A DNA stretch of 64,000 nt from Actinomycetes bacterium. Lineage in GTDB: Bacteria > Actinomycetota > Acidimicrobiia > Acidimicrobiales > RAAP-2. The notes beneath the pieces are model-generated. The model saw only the letters and a list, made by a program, of their open reading frames with translations. It ran no database searches and had not been told where the DNA came from. The stretch lies in contig JAJYVS010000008.1 in the NCBI GenBank assembly GCA_021791895.1, positions 1-64,000 of the forward strand, in the 5' to 3' direction. Shown here piece by piece: positions 1 to 8,656 of the stretch. The stretch's first letter is position 1, and each line of letters opens with the position of its first letter. A program made the position numbers and the translations under genes.

Positions 1-632
1 CAGTACCGGGGCGAGAACATGAGCTCGCTGTAGGCGAGCTCCCACAGGAAGAAGTTGGACAGGCGGTGCTCGCCCGAGCTGCGGATGACCAGGTCGGGGT
101 CGGGCATGTCGGGGTAGTAGAGATGCGAGCCGATGGTCCGCTCGTTCACCCGGGCCGCCGGGACCCCGTCGCGGACGATGGCCCGGACCGCGTCGACGAT
201 CTCGGCCCGCCCGCCGTAGTTGAAGGCCAGGGTGAGGGTCATGGTCCGGTTGGACTCGGTCAGCGCGGTCGCCTCGTCCATGGCCCGTTGCACCCGGCGG
301 GGGATGCGGCGGTCGGGCCGGCCGGCGAAGCGGATCCTCACCCCGCGGCGGTTGAGCTCGTCACGACGGCGGGCGAGGAGCGTCTCGTTGAAGTTCATGA
401 GGAAGCGGACCTCGTCGGGCGGGCGGCGCCAGTTCTCGGTCGAGAAGGCGTACACCGTGAACCACCGCAACCCCACCTCGAGCGCCCCGTTCACCACCTT
501 GAACAGTGCCTCTTCCCCCGCGATATGGCCCTCGGTCCGGGGCAGGTCCCGCTGCGCGGCCCAGCGGCCGTTCCCGTCCATCACGCAGGCGACGTGGGCC
601 GGCATGCGGCGGCGGTCGAGCTCGGCGGGCAC
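1..632 (-). CDS. uppS: Isoprenyl diphosphate synthase (undecaprenyl/decaprenyl type), 3' end off window
   Basis: Cis-prenyltransferase that adds isopentenyl units to make the polyprenyl diphosphate lipid carrier for cell-wall synthesis. The minus-strand translation shows the family start motif MDGNGRWA, then EGHIAGEEAL, YAFSTENW and NYGGRAEIVDAVR. Near the window edge it has DPDLVIRSSGEHRLSNF, the substrate-binding RxxGExRLSNF block. The C-terminal tail runs off the left edge, so about 30 residues are missing. I chose the GTG at 632, because ELDRRRMPAHVACVMDGNGRW matches the usual N-terminus; the ATG at 605 is the alternative. In actinobacteria uppS normally sits close to era and recO; here era is 9.5 kb away. 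Confidence 0.93.
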   Translation of the reverse strand, partial: MPAELDRRRMPAHVACVMDGNGRWAAQRDLPRTEGHIAGEEALFKVVNGALEVGLRWFTVYAFSTENWRRPPDEVRFLMNFNETLLARRRDELNRRGVRIRFAGRPDRRIPRRVQRAMDEATALTESNRTMTLTLAFNYGGRAEIVDAVRAIVRDGVPAARVNERTIGSHLYYPDMPDPDLVIRSSGEHRLSNFFLWELAYSELMFSPRY

Positions 633-805
633 CGGCTCGGGCGCCTCGCTCCCGGCCGGCGAGGGCGAACCCCCGGGCGGGAGCCCGGAGGCGCCCTCGA
701 GCGAACCGGCACGTCGAATCACACCGGCGAAACTACCGCCACCCGCCCGAACGCCGGGGCCGGACCTCGAACCGCCGGTCACGGCTGGGCGGTACGGTCG
801 GCCCG

Positions 806-2812
806 GTGAAGGAGGGGGCACAGCGAGTCCCGGGTTCCGGCCCCGGCCGGGCTCCATCGGACCATGACCCGGCCGCGGCGGCGACCGCCCTGCTCGACCG
901 GGTGGTCGCCGACCTGCCCGGCGGCGGTGAGGAGCGGCCGGGCCAGCGGGAGATGGCGGCGAGGGTGGCCCAGGCCATGACGCGGGGAACCAACCTGGTG
1001 GTCCAGGCGGGTACCGGCACCGGCAAGTCGCTCGCCTACCTCGCCCCGGCGGCCACCTCGGGAAAGACGGTGGTGGTGGCGACCGCCACCAAGGCCCTCC
1101 AGGACCAGCTGGCGACGAAAGACCTCCCGCTCCTCGACGCCGCGGTCGACGGCCCGTTCGCGTGGGCGGTGCTGAAGGGCCGGTCGAACTACCTGTGCCG
1201 GCAGCGGGCGAGCGAGCTCGGTGACGGCGGGGGGCGACTGGGCCTGGGCGAGCCGGCCGACGAGCGCGACGACTACGGGGCCCCGTCGGACCCTGGCCGG
1301 CTGGCCGACCAGCTCCACCGCATCCTGCGTTGGTCCGGACGCACCGAGAGCGGGGACAGGGCGGAGCTCAGCTTCGAGCCCTCCGCCCGGGCCTGGGCGA
1401 TGGTGAGCGTCGGCCCGCGCGAGTGCCCGGGGGCGTTCCGGTGCCCCTCCGGCCAGCGGTGTTTCGCCGAGGCCGCCAGGGACCGGGCCGCTGCGGCCGA
1501 CGTCATCGTGGTCAACACCCACCTCTACGGCGCCCACCTGGCCGCTGGGGGCGGGGTTCTCCCGCCCCACGAGGTGGTGGTCTTCGACGAGGCCCACGAG
1601 CTCGAGGAGGTGATGACCGCCAGCCTCGGGGCCGAGGTCACCCCGGGGCGGTTCCGGGCGCTCTCGGCGGGCGCGAGGGCGCTGCTCCCCCGCGAGGACG
1701 CCTCGGTCGCCGCAGGCGTCGGGGAGATCGCCGACGCGATGACCGAGGCGCTGGCCCGGCACCTCGGCAGCCGGGTGTCCCTCGGTGGCGGCGCCGGCGT
1801 GGCCCAGCGCGACGTCGCTGACCTGGTCACGTTGGCCCGAGCGCGGGTCGACGAGCTCACGGCCCGGCTGCGGGTCGCCGAACGGGACGCCGGCCGCGAG
1901 GACCAGGCCTCGCTCGTGCGCTCGCTCAGTGCGGCCGGGCACCTGGCCGAGGACCTGGGACGGATCCTGGCCGTCTCCGACGACGAGGTGGTCTGGGTGG
2001 ACGGCGACCGCCGGGCCCCGGTCCTGCGGCTCTCGCCGGTCGACGTGTCCGACGCACTGCACGAGTCCCTGTGGGGGGTGGTGAGCGCCGTGCTCACCAG
2101 CGCCACCATCCCGGTGGGACTCGAGGCCCGGCTCGGGCTCGAGGGCACGGGCGTCACCCAGCTCGACGTGGGGAGCCCCTTCGATTTCGCTAACCACGCC
2201 CTGCTCTACGTGGCCCGGCACCTGCCCGACCGGCGGCGGGCCGACGCCGAGCCGGCCCTCATCGAGGAGCTCGCGGCGTTGATCGACGCGGCCGGGGGCC
2301 GGACCCTGGCCCTGTTCACCTCGCGTCGGGCGACCGAAGCCGCTGCCGCCGCGCTCGCCCCCCGGCTCCCCCACCGCGTCCTCGTCCAGGGCCAGCTGCC
2401 CAAGCCCGCGCTCCTCGCGGCATTCAGCGCCGAGGAGTCGTCCTGCCTCTTCGCCACCCTCGGCTTCTGGCAGGGGGTGGACGTCCCCGGCCGGTCGCTC
2501 TCCCTCGTCACCCTGGACCGCCTCCCCTTCCCCCGGCCCGGGGACCCGGTGGCCGACGCCCGCCGGGAGCGGGCCGGCGACGCCGCGTTCGGGGCGGTCG
2601 ACCTGCCCCGGGCCGCCACGCTGCTCGCCCAGGGGGTCGGGCGGCTGATCCGCAGCGCCGAGGACCGCGGCGTGGTCGCCGTCCTCGACTCGCGCCTCGC
2701 CACCGCGAGCTACCGGACTACCCTCTTGGCCGCCCTCCCCCCGATGCGGCGAACCACCGACCGCCGGGTCGTCGAGCGGTTCCTGGCCGACGCGCTGGCC
2801 GCCGGGGCGTAG
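806..2812 (+). CDS. DinG/YoaA-family ATP-dependent DNA helicase
   Basis: Superfamily 2 XPD/DinG-type 5'-3' helicase, about 668 residues, the usual size. The Walker A AGTGTGKS lies at residues 68-75 and the DEAH box (FDEAHELEE) near 260. Four cysteines between about 131 and 218 (LCRQ, ECPGAFRC, GQRC) are placed as in the Fe-S cluster domain of this family. C-terminal helicase motifs include TSATIP, FWQGVDVPG and QGVGRLIRS. The frame stays open far upstream, but that part overlaps uppS antisense and looks non-coding, so the GTG at 806 is taken as the start. It faces away from uppS across a 173-bp gap. A role in repair of R-loops or damaged DNA is inferred from the family. Confidence 0.9.
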   Translation: MKEGAQRVPGSGPGRAPSDHDPAAAATALLDRVVADLPGGGEERPGQREMAARVAQAMTRGTNLVVQAGTGTGKSLAYLAPAATSGKTVVVATATKALQDQLATKDLPLLDAAVDGPFAWAVLKGRSNYLCRQRASELGDGGGRLGLGEPADERDDYGAPSDPGRLADQLHRILRWSGRTESGDRAELSFEPSARAWAMVSVGPRECPGAFRCPSGQRCFAEAARDRAAAADVIVVNTHLYGAHLAAGGGVLPPHEVVVFDEAHELEEVMTASLGAEVTPGRFRALSAGARALLPREDASVAAGVGEIADAMTEALARHLGSRVSLGGGAGVAQRDVADLVTLARARVDELTARLRVAERDAGREDQASLVRSLSAAGHLAEDLGRILAVSDDEVVWVDGDRRAPVLRLSPVDVSDALHESLWGVVSAVLTSATIPVGLEARLGLEGTGVTQLDVGSPFDFANHALLYVARHLPDRRRADAEPALIEELAALIDAAGGRTLALFTSRRATEAAAAALAPRLPHRVLVQGQLPKPALLAAFSAEESSCLFATLGFWQGVDVPGRSLSLVTLDRLPFPRPGDPVADARRERAGDAAFGAVDLPRAATLLAQGVGRLIRSAEDRGVVAVLDSRLATASYRTTLLAALPPMRRTTDRRVVERFLADALAAGA

Positions 2813-2845
2813 CCCCGCGGCGGCGCGGGTGCCCGGGTCGCGCTA

Positions 2846-4003
2846 CTAGGGCCGCCGGTTGCTGAGCACGAGCGTGCCCGAGGCGGCGAACATGCCCCCG
2901 ACGCCGTGGGCGACGCTCAGCTCCACCCCCTTGACCTGGGCGGGGGCCACGCCGCGGAGCTGGCGCACCGACTCTTGGATGGCGAACATGCCGTACATGC
3001 CGGTGTGGGTGTAAGAGAGACCGCCGCCATTGGTGTTGAGCGGGAGCTTGCCCCCCGGCGCCGTGTTGCCCTCCTCGACGAAGGAGCCGGCCTCGCCTCG
3101 CCCGACGAAGCCCAGGTCCTCCAGGCCGTAGATCGGCAGGTGGGCGAAGGCGTCGTAGATCATCAGGTGGTCGACGTCGGCAGGGGTGATCCCGGCCTCG
3201 GCGAAGGCCTTGGCCCCGGACACCCGGAAGGCCCGGGACGTCGTGAAGTCCTCCATCTGGGAGACCATCGGGGTCTCGGACGACTCGCCGGTGCCCACGA
3301 TGTACACCGGGGGCCTGGCCAGGTCCATGTCCGCGGCCCGTTCGGCGGTGGTGAGCACGAGCGCGCCGCCGCCGTCGGTCACGAGGCAGCACTCGAGCAG
3401 GTGGATCGGGTAGGCGATGACCCGGGACGACAGCACGTCGTCCACCGTGATGGGGTCGCGCATCATGGCCCGCGGGTTGCTCATGGCCCATTGGCGCTGG
3501 ACCACCGCCACCGAGGCCAGCTGCTCGTGGGTCAGGCCGAACTCCTTCATGTAGCGCAGCACCCCCATGGGGAACATGGTGGGTGGCCCGGTCGGGCCGT
3601 AGGGGGCCTCGAACTGGCCCTGCAGGGAGGCGCCGTCCCCGCCCCGACCACCGGCGCCCACCCGGGACCGGCCCGACTGGCCGTGGGTGACGAGCACCAT
3701 CTCGCACATGCCGCTCGCCAGCGCGGCAGCGGCGTGCCGGACGTGGAGCATGAACGAGCACCCACCGACGCTCGTGCCGTCGAGGTAGGTGGGGGTGATC
3801 CCGAGGTAGTGCGCCACCCCGACCGGGTTGGCGGCACAGGCCACCCCGTCGATGTCGGCCACGCCGACCCCGCAGTCGGCCATGGCGTTGCGGGCCGCGT
3901 CGGCGTGCAGCTGGATCTCCGAGAGGTTGGGGATCACCCCGAGCTCGGTGGTCTCGGCCGCTCCGACGATGGCCACCGCGCTCTTGACGCTCGTCGGGCT
4001 CAC
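2846..4003 (-). CDS. Thiolase-like protein (SCPx/lipid-transfer thiolase family)
   Basis: Thiolase-superfamily protein of 385 residues, of the kind that pairs with DUF35 proteins in sterol or branched acyl-CoA side-chain degradation in actinobacteria. The candidate nucleophile is Cys82 in SVGGCSFML. The C-terminal half has NTNGGGLSYTHTGMYG and ELSVAHGVGGMFAASGT, where thiolases carry their catalytic His residues. It starts with GTG at 4003, which overlaps the stop codon of the upstream DUF35 gene in a GTGA, so the two are translationally coupled. Substrate unknown; a thiolytic or retro-aldol-type step on an acyl-CoA is the family expectation. Confidence 0.88.
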   Translation of the reverse strand: MSPTSVKSAVAIVGAAETTELGVIPNLSEIQLHADAARNAMADCGVGVADIDGVACAANPVGVAHYLGITPTYLDGTSVGGCSFMLHVRHAAAALASGMCEMVLVTHGQSGRSRVGAGGRGGDGASLQGQFEAPYGPTGPPTMFPMGVLRYMKEFGLTHEQLASVAVVQRQWAMSNPRAMMRDPITVDDVLSSRVIAYPIHLLECCLVTDGGGALVLTTAERAADMDLARPPVYIVGTGESSETPMVSQMEDFTTSRAFRVSGAKAFAEAGITPADVDHLMIYDAFAHLPIYGLEDLGFVGRGEAGSFVEEGNTAPGGKLPLNTNGGGLSYTHTGMYGMFAIQESVRQLRGVAPAQVKGVELSVAHGVGGMFAASGTLVLSNRRP

Positions 4004-4425
4004 CCTCGCACCCCCGTCGTGGCCGCCGGCTTGAACAGCGGCAACATCACCGAGCCCCGCTCTTCGAAGGTGACCTCAAGGGGCATGTCGAGGACCAGGT
4101 TCTCGGGGGTGTTCTCGATCCCGACGATGTTCGACATCATCCGGGGACCCTCCGCCAGCTCGACCACCGCGATCGCGTAGGGGGCGTCCTCCTCGAAGCC
4201 GGGGGCCGCTCGGTGGTTGATCAAGTAGGTGTGCAGCACCCCCTGGCCGCTCACCGAGCGCCACTCCACCTGGTCCGACAGACAGCGCGGGCAGAACGGG
4301 CGCGGCGGGAAGTAGTAGCGGTCGCACGCGCCGCAGTGCTGCAGACGCAGCTCGCCGTTCGCGCAGCCGTCCCAGAAGGTCTGGGTCTCGGGCGTGGGTC
4401 TGGGTTCGGGTTTCGGTGGGCTCAC
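4000..4425 (-). CDS. DUF35 Zn-ribbon/OB-fold protein, thiolase partner
   Basis: Small protein (141 residues) with an N-terminal rubredoxin-like zinc ribbon, C31-x2-C34 and C45-x2-C48, then an acyl-CoA-binding OB fold ending with ERGSVMLPLFKP. DUF35 proteins form complexes with thiolase-like or hydratase enzymes; here the coupled gene is the thiolase just downstream. The GTG at 4425 (SPPKPEPRPTPETQTFW) fits family N-termini. A longer frame exists upstream but looks non-coding. Confidence 0.87.
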   Translation of the reverse strand: MSPPKPEPRPTPETQTFWDGCANGELRLQHCGACDRYYFPPRPFCPRCLSDQVEWRSVSGQGVLHTYLINHRAAPGFEEDAPYAIAVVELAEGPRMMSNIVGIENTPENLVLDMPLEVTFEERGSVMLPLFKPAATTGVRG

Positions 4426-4614
4426 GCCGGCACTCTCGCGACGCGGGCGGGCCGGGTCAAATTGACCCCGGGTCCGGGCGGACAGAGGGCCGGGGCCGGC
4501 AGCCGTGCCCCGGGGGGCCGCGGTACGCTCCACCACGCGAACGAGGTCCCCGGGGCCGGCTCAGAGAACCCGCCGGCCGAGACCGACGGTGAACCCCGAG
4601 ATGACGATCAAGTC

Positions 4615-5997
4615 GTGAAACGACGCGCGCCCGGGCAGGTCCAGGCGGTGCTGACCTCGCGTCCGGCCCGGGTGATCGGGGTCATCGCCGGCCCCCTCGC
4701 GCTGAGCGCGGCCTCCATCGCCTTCGGGCCGCGGGTGACACCCACCCAGAGCGTCTCGGCTCTCGGACGGACCGTCGAGGTCGGCACGGCCAGTCCGACG
4801 CTCAGCCTGTCGGGGGCCGGGTTGCTCGACCTGTTCGGTCAGGCGCTGCCGACCACGGTGGCCTTCAACGGTCCGCTGCGACCCCGGCTCGTGCTCACCG
4901 GGATCGACGTCAACCACCAGGGTGCGAACTTCCTCACCCCGAAAACCAGCGAGGCGAGCGGCGAAGCACTCGGATCGGCGCTGGCCGGCGAATGGACCCG
5001 GTACTTCTTGTGGGAGATCGCCTTCGTCGGCATCGGCGCGCTGATCCTGGGCGTCGCCTACGTCGGGATCCGCCGACACTCCGTGCGGCGTTCCCTCGCC
5101 CCTCGTCCTGATCGGCGTCCTCTGCGCCGAAGCGATCAACCTGGGCGGGATCATGCTGACCGCCTACAGCGCTCCGGCCCTCTTGGCCCAGGTCCACTCG
5201 CTGAGCGAGCTGGTCGGCCAGAGCCCGCAGCCCCCGATCGTCCCTGCCCCCGGGCCCCCGGTGCACAGCGGCCAGGCGGTGGTGCTCGGCGACTCCACCG
5301 CCGCGGGGGAACCCGCTTGTGCCGGAGCCGAGCGCCCTCGACCGGGCCCGCCAGCCCAGCTCGGACGCCTTCGCTGTCGCGCTGGCCCAGACGAACAACT
5401 GGAACGTCGAGAACCTGGCCCGCAGCGGCGCGACCATTCCGGCCGGACTCCTCGGTCCCCAGGTCTTCAGCACCGACCTCAGCGCTCCGGCCCAGCTCGC
5501 GACGGCCAAGCGGGCCGTCGGCCTCAAGGCCATCTTCGTCAGCGTCGGCGCCAACGACGTGGACCAGGACGCGTTGGTGCAACTGTGCGCCGCCTCGACG
5601 AGCTGTGACAGCGCCGCGTCGACGGCCTACGTCCAAAGCGGCCTCCACCAGTTCAGCCAGCCCTACTTGCAGCTGCTCGGTCAGCTGGGCTCGGTGCCCG
5701 GGCACCCTCAGGTGGTCATCAACCAGTACCACGACCCTTTCGCCTGGACCGAGACGGGTCGCCCGCGGTCAAGCAAGAGGTCCTCATCCAACGCCTGGCC
5801 GACCTGAACGGCGTGCTGGCCGAGGGGGCCAAGGCGTCGGGCTTCACCTCGGTCCAGCCGGACTTCTCCGGGCACCAGCTGTGCACGGCCGAGTCCTACG
5901 TGCAGGGGGTCTCGGACCCCGCGCCCTTCCACCCGAGCGCGAGCGGGAACTGGCCATCGCCTTGGCCGACGAGCAGGCGCTGCGTTCGGCCGGATAA
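4615..5997 (+). pseudogene. Membrane-anchored SGNH/GDSL hydrolase, broken by frameshifts
   Basis: One protein can be followed through four frame changes. It opens at GTG 4615 (KRRAPGQVQAVLTSRPARV) with a hydrophobic N-terminus and a TM segment (WEIAFVGIGALILGVAYVGI). It then moves to another frame near 5095 (LVLIGVLCAEAINLGGIML), again near 5305 just after VVLGDSTAAG, near 5755 after DPFAWTE, and near 5950 after DPAPFHPSASG, ending ELAIALADEQALRSAG. The SGNH blocks survive: GDS (Ser nucleophile), GANDVDQD (block III) and the FHP of block V. Several shifts in one gene, with intact neighbours, favour a pseudogene, but clustered sequencing errors in GC homopolymers cannot be excluded. A secreted-domain esterase or acyl-ester hydrolase role is inferred. 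Confidence 0.75.
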
Positions 5998-6036
5998 CCC
6001 GGCGCGCCACGGGGGACGCCGCGGGCTCCCGGCGGA

Positions 6037-6450
6037 TCAGGGATCCGGGGACGGCGCCGGCGGCCACGATCGTCGCGACTCGACGACCGGGCCCATGAGG
6101 CCGACGTCGTTGCCGTCGGGATCGGTGACGATCGCGTAGCGGGCGCCCCAGAACGCGTCGAAGGGCGGCTGGCGGCCGCGGCTGCCGGCCGCCGTCAGCT
6201 CGGCGTAGAGCCGGTCGACAGCGTCGGGGCTCGGAAGGGCGAAGCCCACGACCACGCGCGCCGAGGACGGATCGGCACGCCACCCGGCGTGCCAACGGGC
6301 GGCCGACTCGGCGGTGTCGAGCTCCAGACTGAACCCGCCGGGCGTGCGCAGCTGCACGTGACCACCGGCGGGGTCCCCTTGGGCCTCGGCCCCCAGGCGG
6401 CGGTAGAAGGCCATGCTGGCCGCCAGGTCGGCAACCACCACGTTCAGCAT
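6037..6450 (-). CDS. VOC/glyoxalase-fold protein
   Basis: Single vicinal-oxygen-chelate domain of about 137 residues. It opens LNVVVADLAASMAFYRRLG and closes YAIVTDPDGNDVGLMGP, the typical first beta strand and C-terminal metal-ligand region. The ATG at 6450 is chosen because the VOC fold begins there; a GTG at 6480 is possible. It follows the CaiB gene by about 80 bp on the same strand and probably belongs to that acyl-CoA operon. Function unassigned: VOC proteins include isomerases, lyases, dioxygenases and resistance proteins. Confidence 0.78.
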   Translation of the reverse strand: MLNVVVADLAASMAFYRRLGAEAQGDPAGGHVQLRTPGGFSLELDTAESAARWHAGWRADPSSARVVVGFALPSPDAVDRLYAELTAAGSRGRQPPFDAFWGARYAIVTDPDGNDVGLMGPVVESRRSWPPAPSPDP

Positions 6451-6530
6451 GTGGAGGTCGCCGCGCGCTACGCCGCGCACCTCCTCCCCCCCGTCGCCGA
6501 GCGCTCCGGGCGCTCCGGCCGCTCCTGCGC

Positions 6531-7745
6531 TCAGTGGGCGACCGCCCCGAGGTCGCGCAGCGCCGCGATCTCCTGCGCGCTGTAGCCAAGCTCGCTCAGC
6601 ACCTCCTCGTTGTGCTGACCCAAGGTCGGCGGGGCCAGGCGGACCGTCGTCGGGGTGCGGTCCATCTGGATCACCGGCGCGACCATCGACACCGCGCCGG
6701 CGGCCGGGTGGTCGAAGTGCACGACCAGCTCGTTGGCGAGCACCTGGGGGTCGTCGAGCAGCTCGGTCACCGTGCGCACCGGCCCAGCCGGGACCCCGGC
6801 GGCGTCGAACGCCTCCAACCACTCGTCGGTCGTCCGCTCTAAGAACCGCTCGATGGCCGCCAGCGTGAAGGCCTTGGCCACTTCCAGTCCCTCGGCGGAG
6901 TCCCGGGCGATCTTACGCTCGTGGCGGACGTCCCGCACCCCGATGGCCTCGGCCATCTTGCGGCGCAAGGTCGGGGTGAGACAGGCCACCGCGACCATGG
7001 AGTCCTTCGTCCGGTAGACCCGGTAGTAGGCGTTGAGGGCCCGGGCCTCGGGGCTCGAGCTCGACGCACTCCCCTCGCTGAGCGGTGCCACCACGTCAGT
7101 GCGCATGAACGTCGAGATCTGTAGGGCGAGCGAGGTCCCGAGCAAGGTGGTGTCCACCTTCTGGCCCACCCCGGTCTGCTCCCGCGAGTACAGGGCGGCA
7201 CAGATCGCCAGCGCGATGAACAGGCCGGTCGCGTAGTCTCCGATGGCCGGGGTGACCGGCATCGGCACCCCGTCGGCGTCCGCCCTGCCCCCGGTCAGCA
7301 TGAGGCCGGTCACCGCCTGGGCGATCAGGTCGTAGCCCGGTCGGTGGCTGTGGTCGCCCCGGGCGCCCATGGCCGTGTTCTGCACGTAGATCAGCCGGGG
7401 GTTGAGCCCGGCCAGGGTCTCGTAGTCGATGCCCAGGCGTTTTGGGACGTCGGGGCGGTAGTTGACGATCACCACGTCCATGTCCGGGACCAACCGGCGG
7501 ACCACCTCTTGGGCCTCGGGCCGCTTCAGGTCCAAGGTGATGCCCCGCTTGTTCCGGTTGAGGGAGAGGAAGGTCCGGCTCTCGTTCGGCGCGAACTCGA
7601 TCGAGTGCCGCCAGGGGTCCCCCTCGGGCGGCTCGACCTTGATCACCTCGGCCCCCATGTCACCGAGGTGCATCCCGGCGAAGGGCGCCGCGATCATCTC
7701 GGAGAACTCGAGGATCCGAACCCCGTCCAGGGCGCCCCCGCTCAT
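6531..7745 (-). CDS. CaiB/BaiF family (class III) CoA-transferase or acyl-CoA racemase
   Basis: Full-length family III CoA-transferase, 404 residues. It opens GVRILEFSEMIAAPFAGMHLGD and AEVIKVEPPEGDPWR, has the NRNKRGITLDLK block, and carries the catalytic Asp candidate D139 in RPGYDLIAQA. Family members move CoA between carboxylic acids or epimerise 2-methylacyl-CoAs. The start ATG overlaps the stop of the upstream hotdog gene (7742-7745), so the genes are translationally coupled and probably act in one acyl-CoA catabolic route. Confidence 0.9.
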   Translation of the reverse strand: MSGGALDGVRILEFSEMIAAPFAGMHLGDMGAEVIKVEPPEGDPWRHSIEFAPNESRTFLSLNRNKRGITLDLKRPEAQEVVRRLVPDMDVVIVNYRPDVPKRLGIDYETLAGLNPRLIYVQNTAMGARGDHSHRPGYDLIAQAVTGLMLTGGRADADGVPMPVTPAIGDYATGLFIALAICAALYSREQTGVGQKVDTTLLGTSLALQISTFMRTDVVAPLSEGSASSSSPEARALNAYYRVYRTKDSMVAVACLTPTLRRKMAEAIGVRDVRHERKIARDSAEGLEVAKAFTLAAIERFLERTTDEWLEAFDAAGVPAGPVRTVTELLDDPQVLANELVVHFDHPAAGAVSMVAPVIQMDRTPTTVRLAPPTLGQHNEEVLSELGYSAQEIAALRDLGAVAH

Positions 7746-8656
7746 CGGTCCTCCCCGTACAGGGGCGAGGAGGCCTTCATCCAGCGCAGCTGCATCCGCA
7801 TGGACACCGCCACGGCCCCGGTGTGGTCGGTGGCCCGGCTGTCGTACCAGACGTACTCGGTCTTGGGGCTGGCCCCCACCGCCACCACCTCGCCGCTCAC
7901 GGTGTAGGTGGTCTCGCAGCGCAGGGGTCCGGTGCCGAAGCGCAGTTCGATCGCACTGAACAGCCCCACCGCATCGTGGATGTAAGGACCGAAGTCGTCG
8001 CGCCCGTTGCGGATCAGCTGGACGATGGCCGAGGGGGGCACGATGGGCGGCCCCCAGGGCGAGGACCCCCGGTACCAGGAGAGCGGCTCGGTCATGGTCC
8101 CCTGCTCGATCCGGTCCCGCTGGGCCTCGGCGTCGACGCTGAAGGTCCGCGGCGCGATGGGTGAGCCGGGCGAGACGCCGGCCAGGATGCGCAGCGTCTC
8201 GGGCGAGCTCGGCCGAAGGTCGATGGCGTGTAGGTGGGTCGGCTCGGTCTCGGCCAGCCCGGCCGTCCCCTCGGCCACCAACAGGCCGTCGGTTCGTTCC
8301 ATGCGCGCCGCCACCTGGCGGGCCCCGCCCTCAGGCCTCCCGACGAAGGCGATCACCGGCTCGGCGTCGACGGTGGCGTTCTTGAAGGCGAGCGAGATGG
8401 ACCCGGCCTCGAACCAGCGCTGGGTGAAGGCGGCCATGAGGACCGGCGGGAACTGGTCGAGGTGGATCGACCCGGCGACCGTCCCGCCCCGGAAGCCGAG
8501 CGCCTGGGCCGTCCCGTCGTCGTGGATGTTGTGGGCCCCATCCCCGGTCGCACCGGTTAGCGCCCGGAACGCCGTGCTGGCCCGGTTGCGCGGGACCCGG
8601 ACCGGGCCGACGTAGGACCCGTCGACGACCGGGATCGCCGTCGTCTCGGTGCTCAT
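7742..8656 (-). CDS. MaoC/hotdog-like acyl-CoA hydratase or thioesterase family protein
   Basis: 304-residue protein with two apparent hotdog halves. The N-terminal half has AHNIHDDGTAQALGFRGGTVAGSIHLDQFPPVL, resembling the D-x4-H-x4-A-x4-G region of MaoC-like dehydratases; the C-terminal half (LSWYRGSSPWGPPIVPPSAIV onward) is thioesterase-like. It sits between an acyl-CoA dehydrogenase and a CoA-transferase with 4-nt ATGA overlaps on both sides. Hydration of an enoyl-CoA is the simplest role, but the exact reaction is not visible. Confidence 0.7.
   Translation of the reverse strand: MSTETTAIPVVDGSYVGPVRVPRNRASTAFRALTGATGDGAHNIHDDGTAQALGFRGGTVAGSIHLDQFPPVLMAAFTQRWFEAGSISLAFKNATVDAEPVIAFVGRPEGGARQVAARMERTDGLLVAEGTAGLAETEPTHLHAIDLRPSSPETLRILAGVSPGSPIAPRTFSVDAEAQRDRIEQGTMTEPLSWYRGSSPWGPPIVPPSAIVQLIRNGRDDFGPYIHDAVGLFSAIELRFGTGPLRCETTYTVSGEVVAVGASPKTEYVWYDSRATDHTGAVAVSMRMQLRWMKASSPLYGEDR

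Noticed and set aside
779..2374. Long open frame on the minus strand opposite the DinG-like gene
   Set aside because: In very GC-rich DNA, antisense frames stay open by chance; no motif, and the plus strand has a clear helicase.
2906..4180. Long plus-strand frame opposite the thiolase gene
   Set aside because: Translation is His/Gly/Arg-rich without family motifs; the minus strand has the thiolase.
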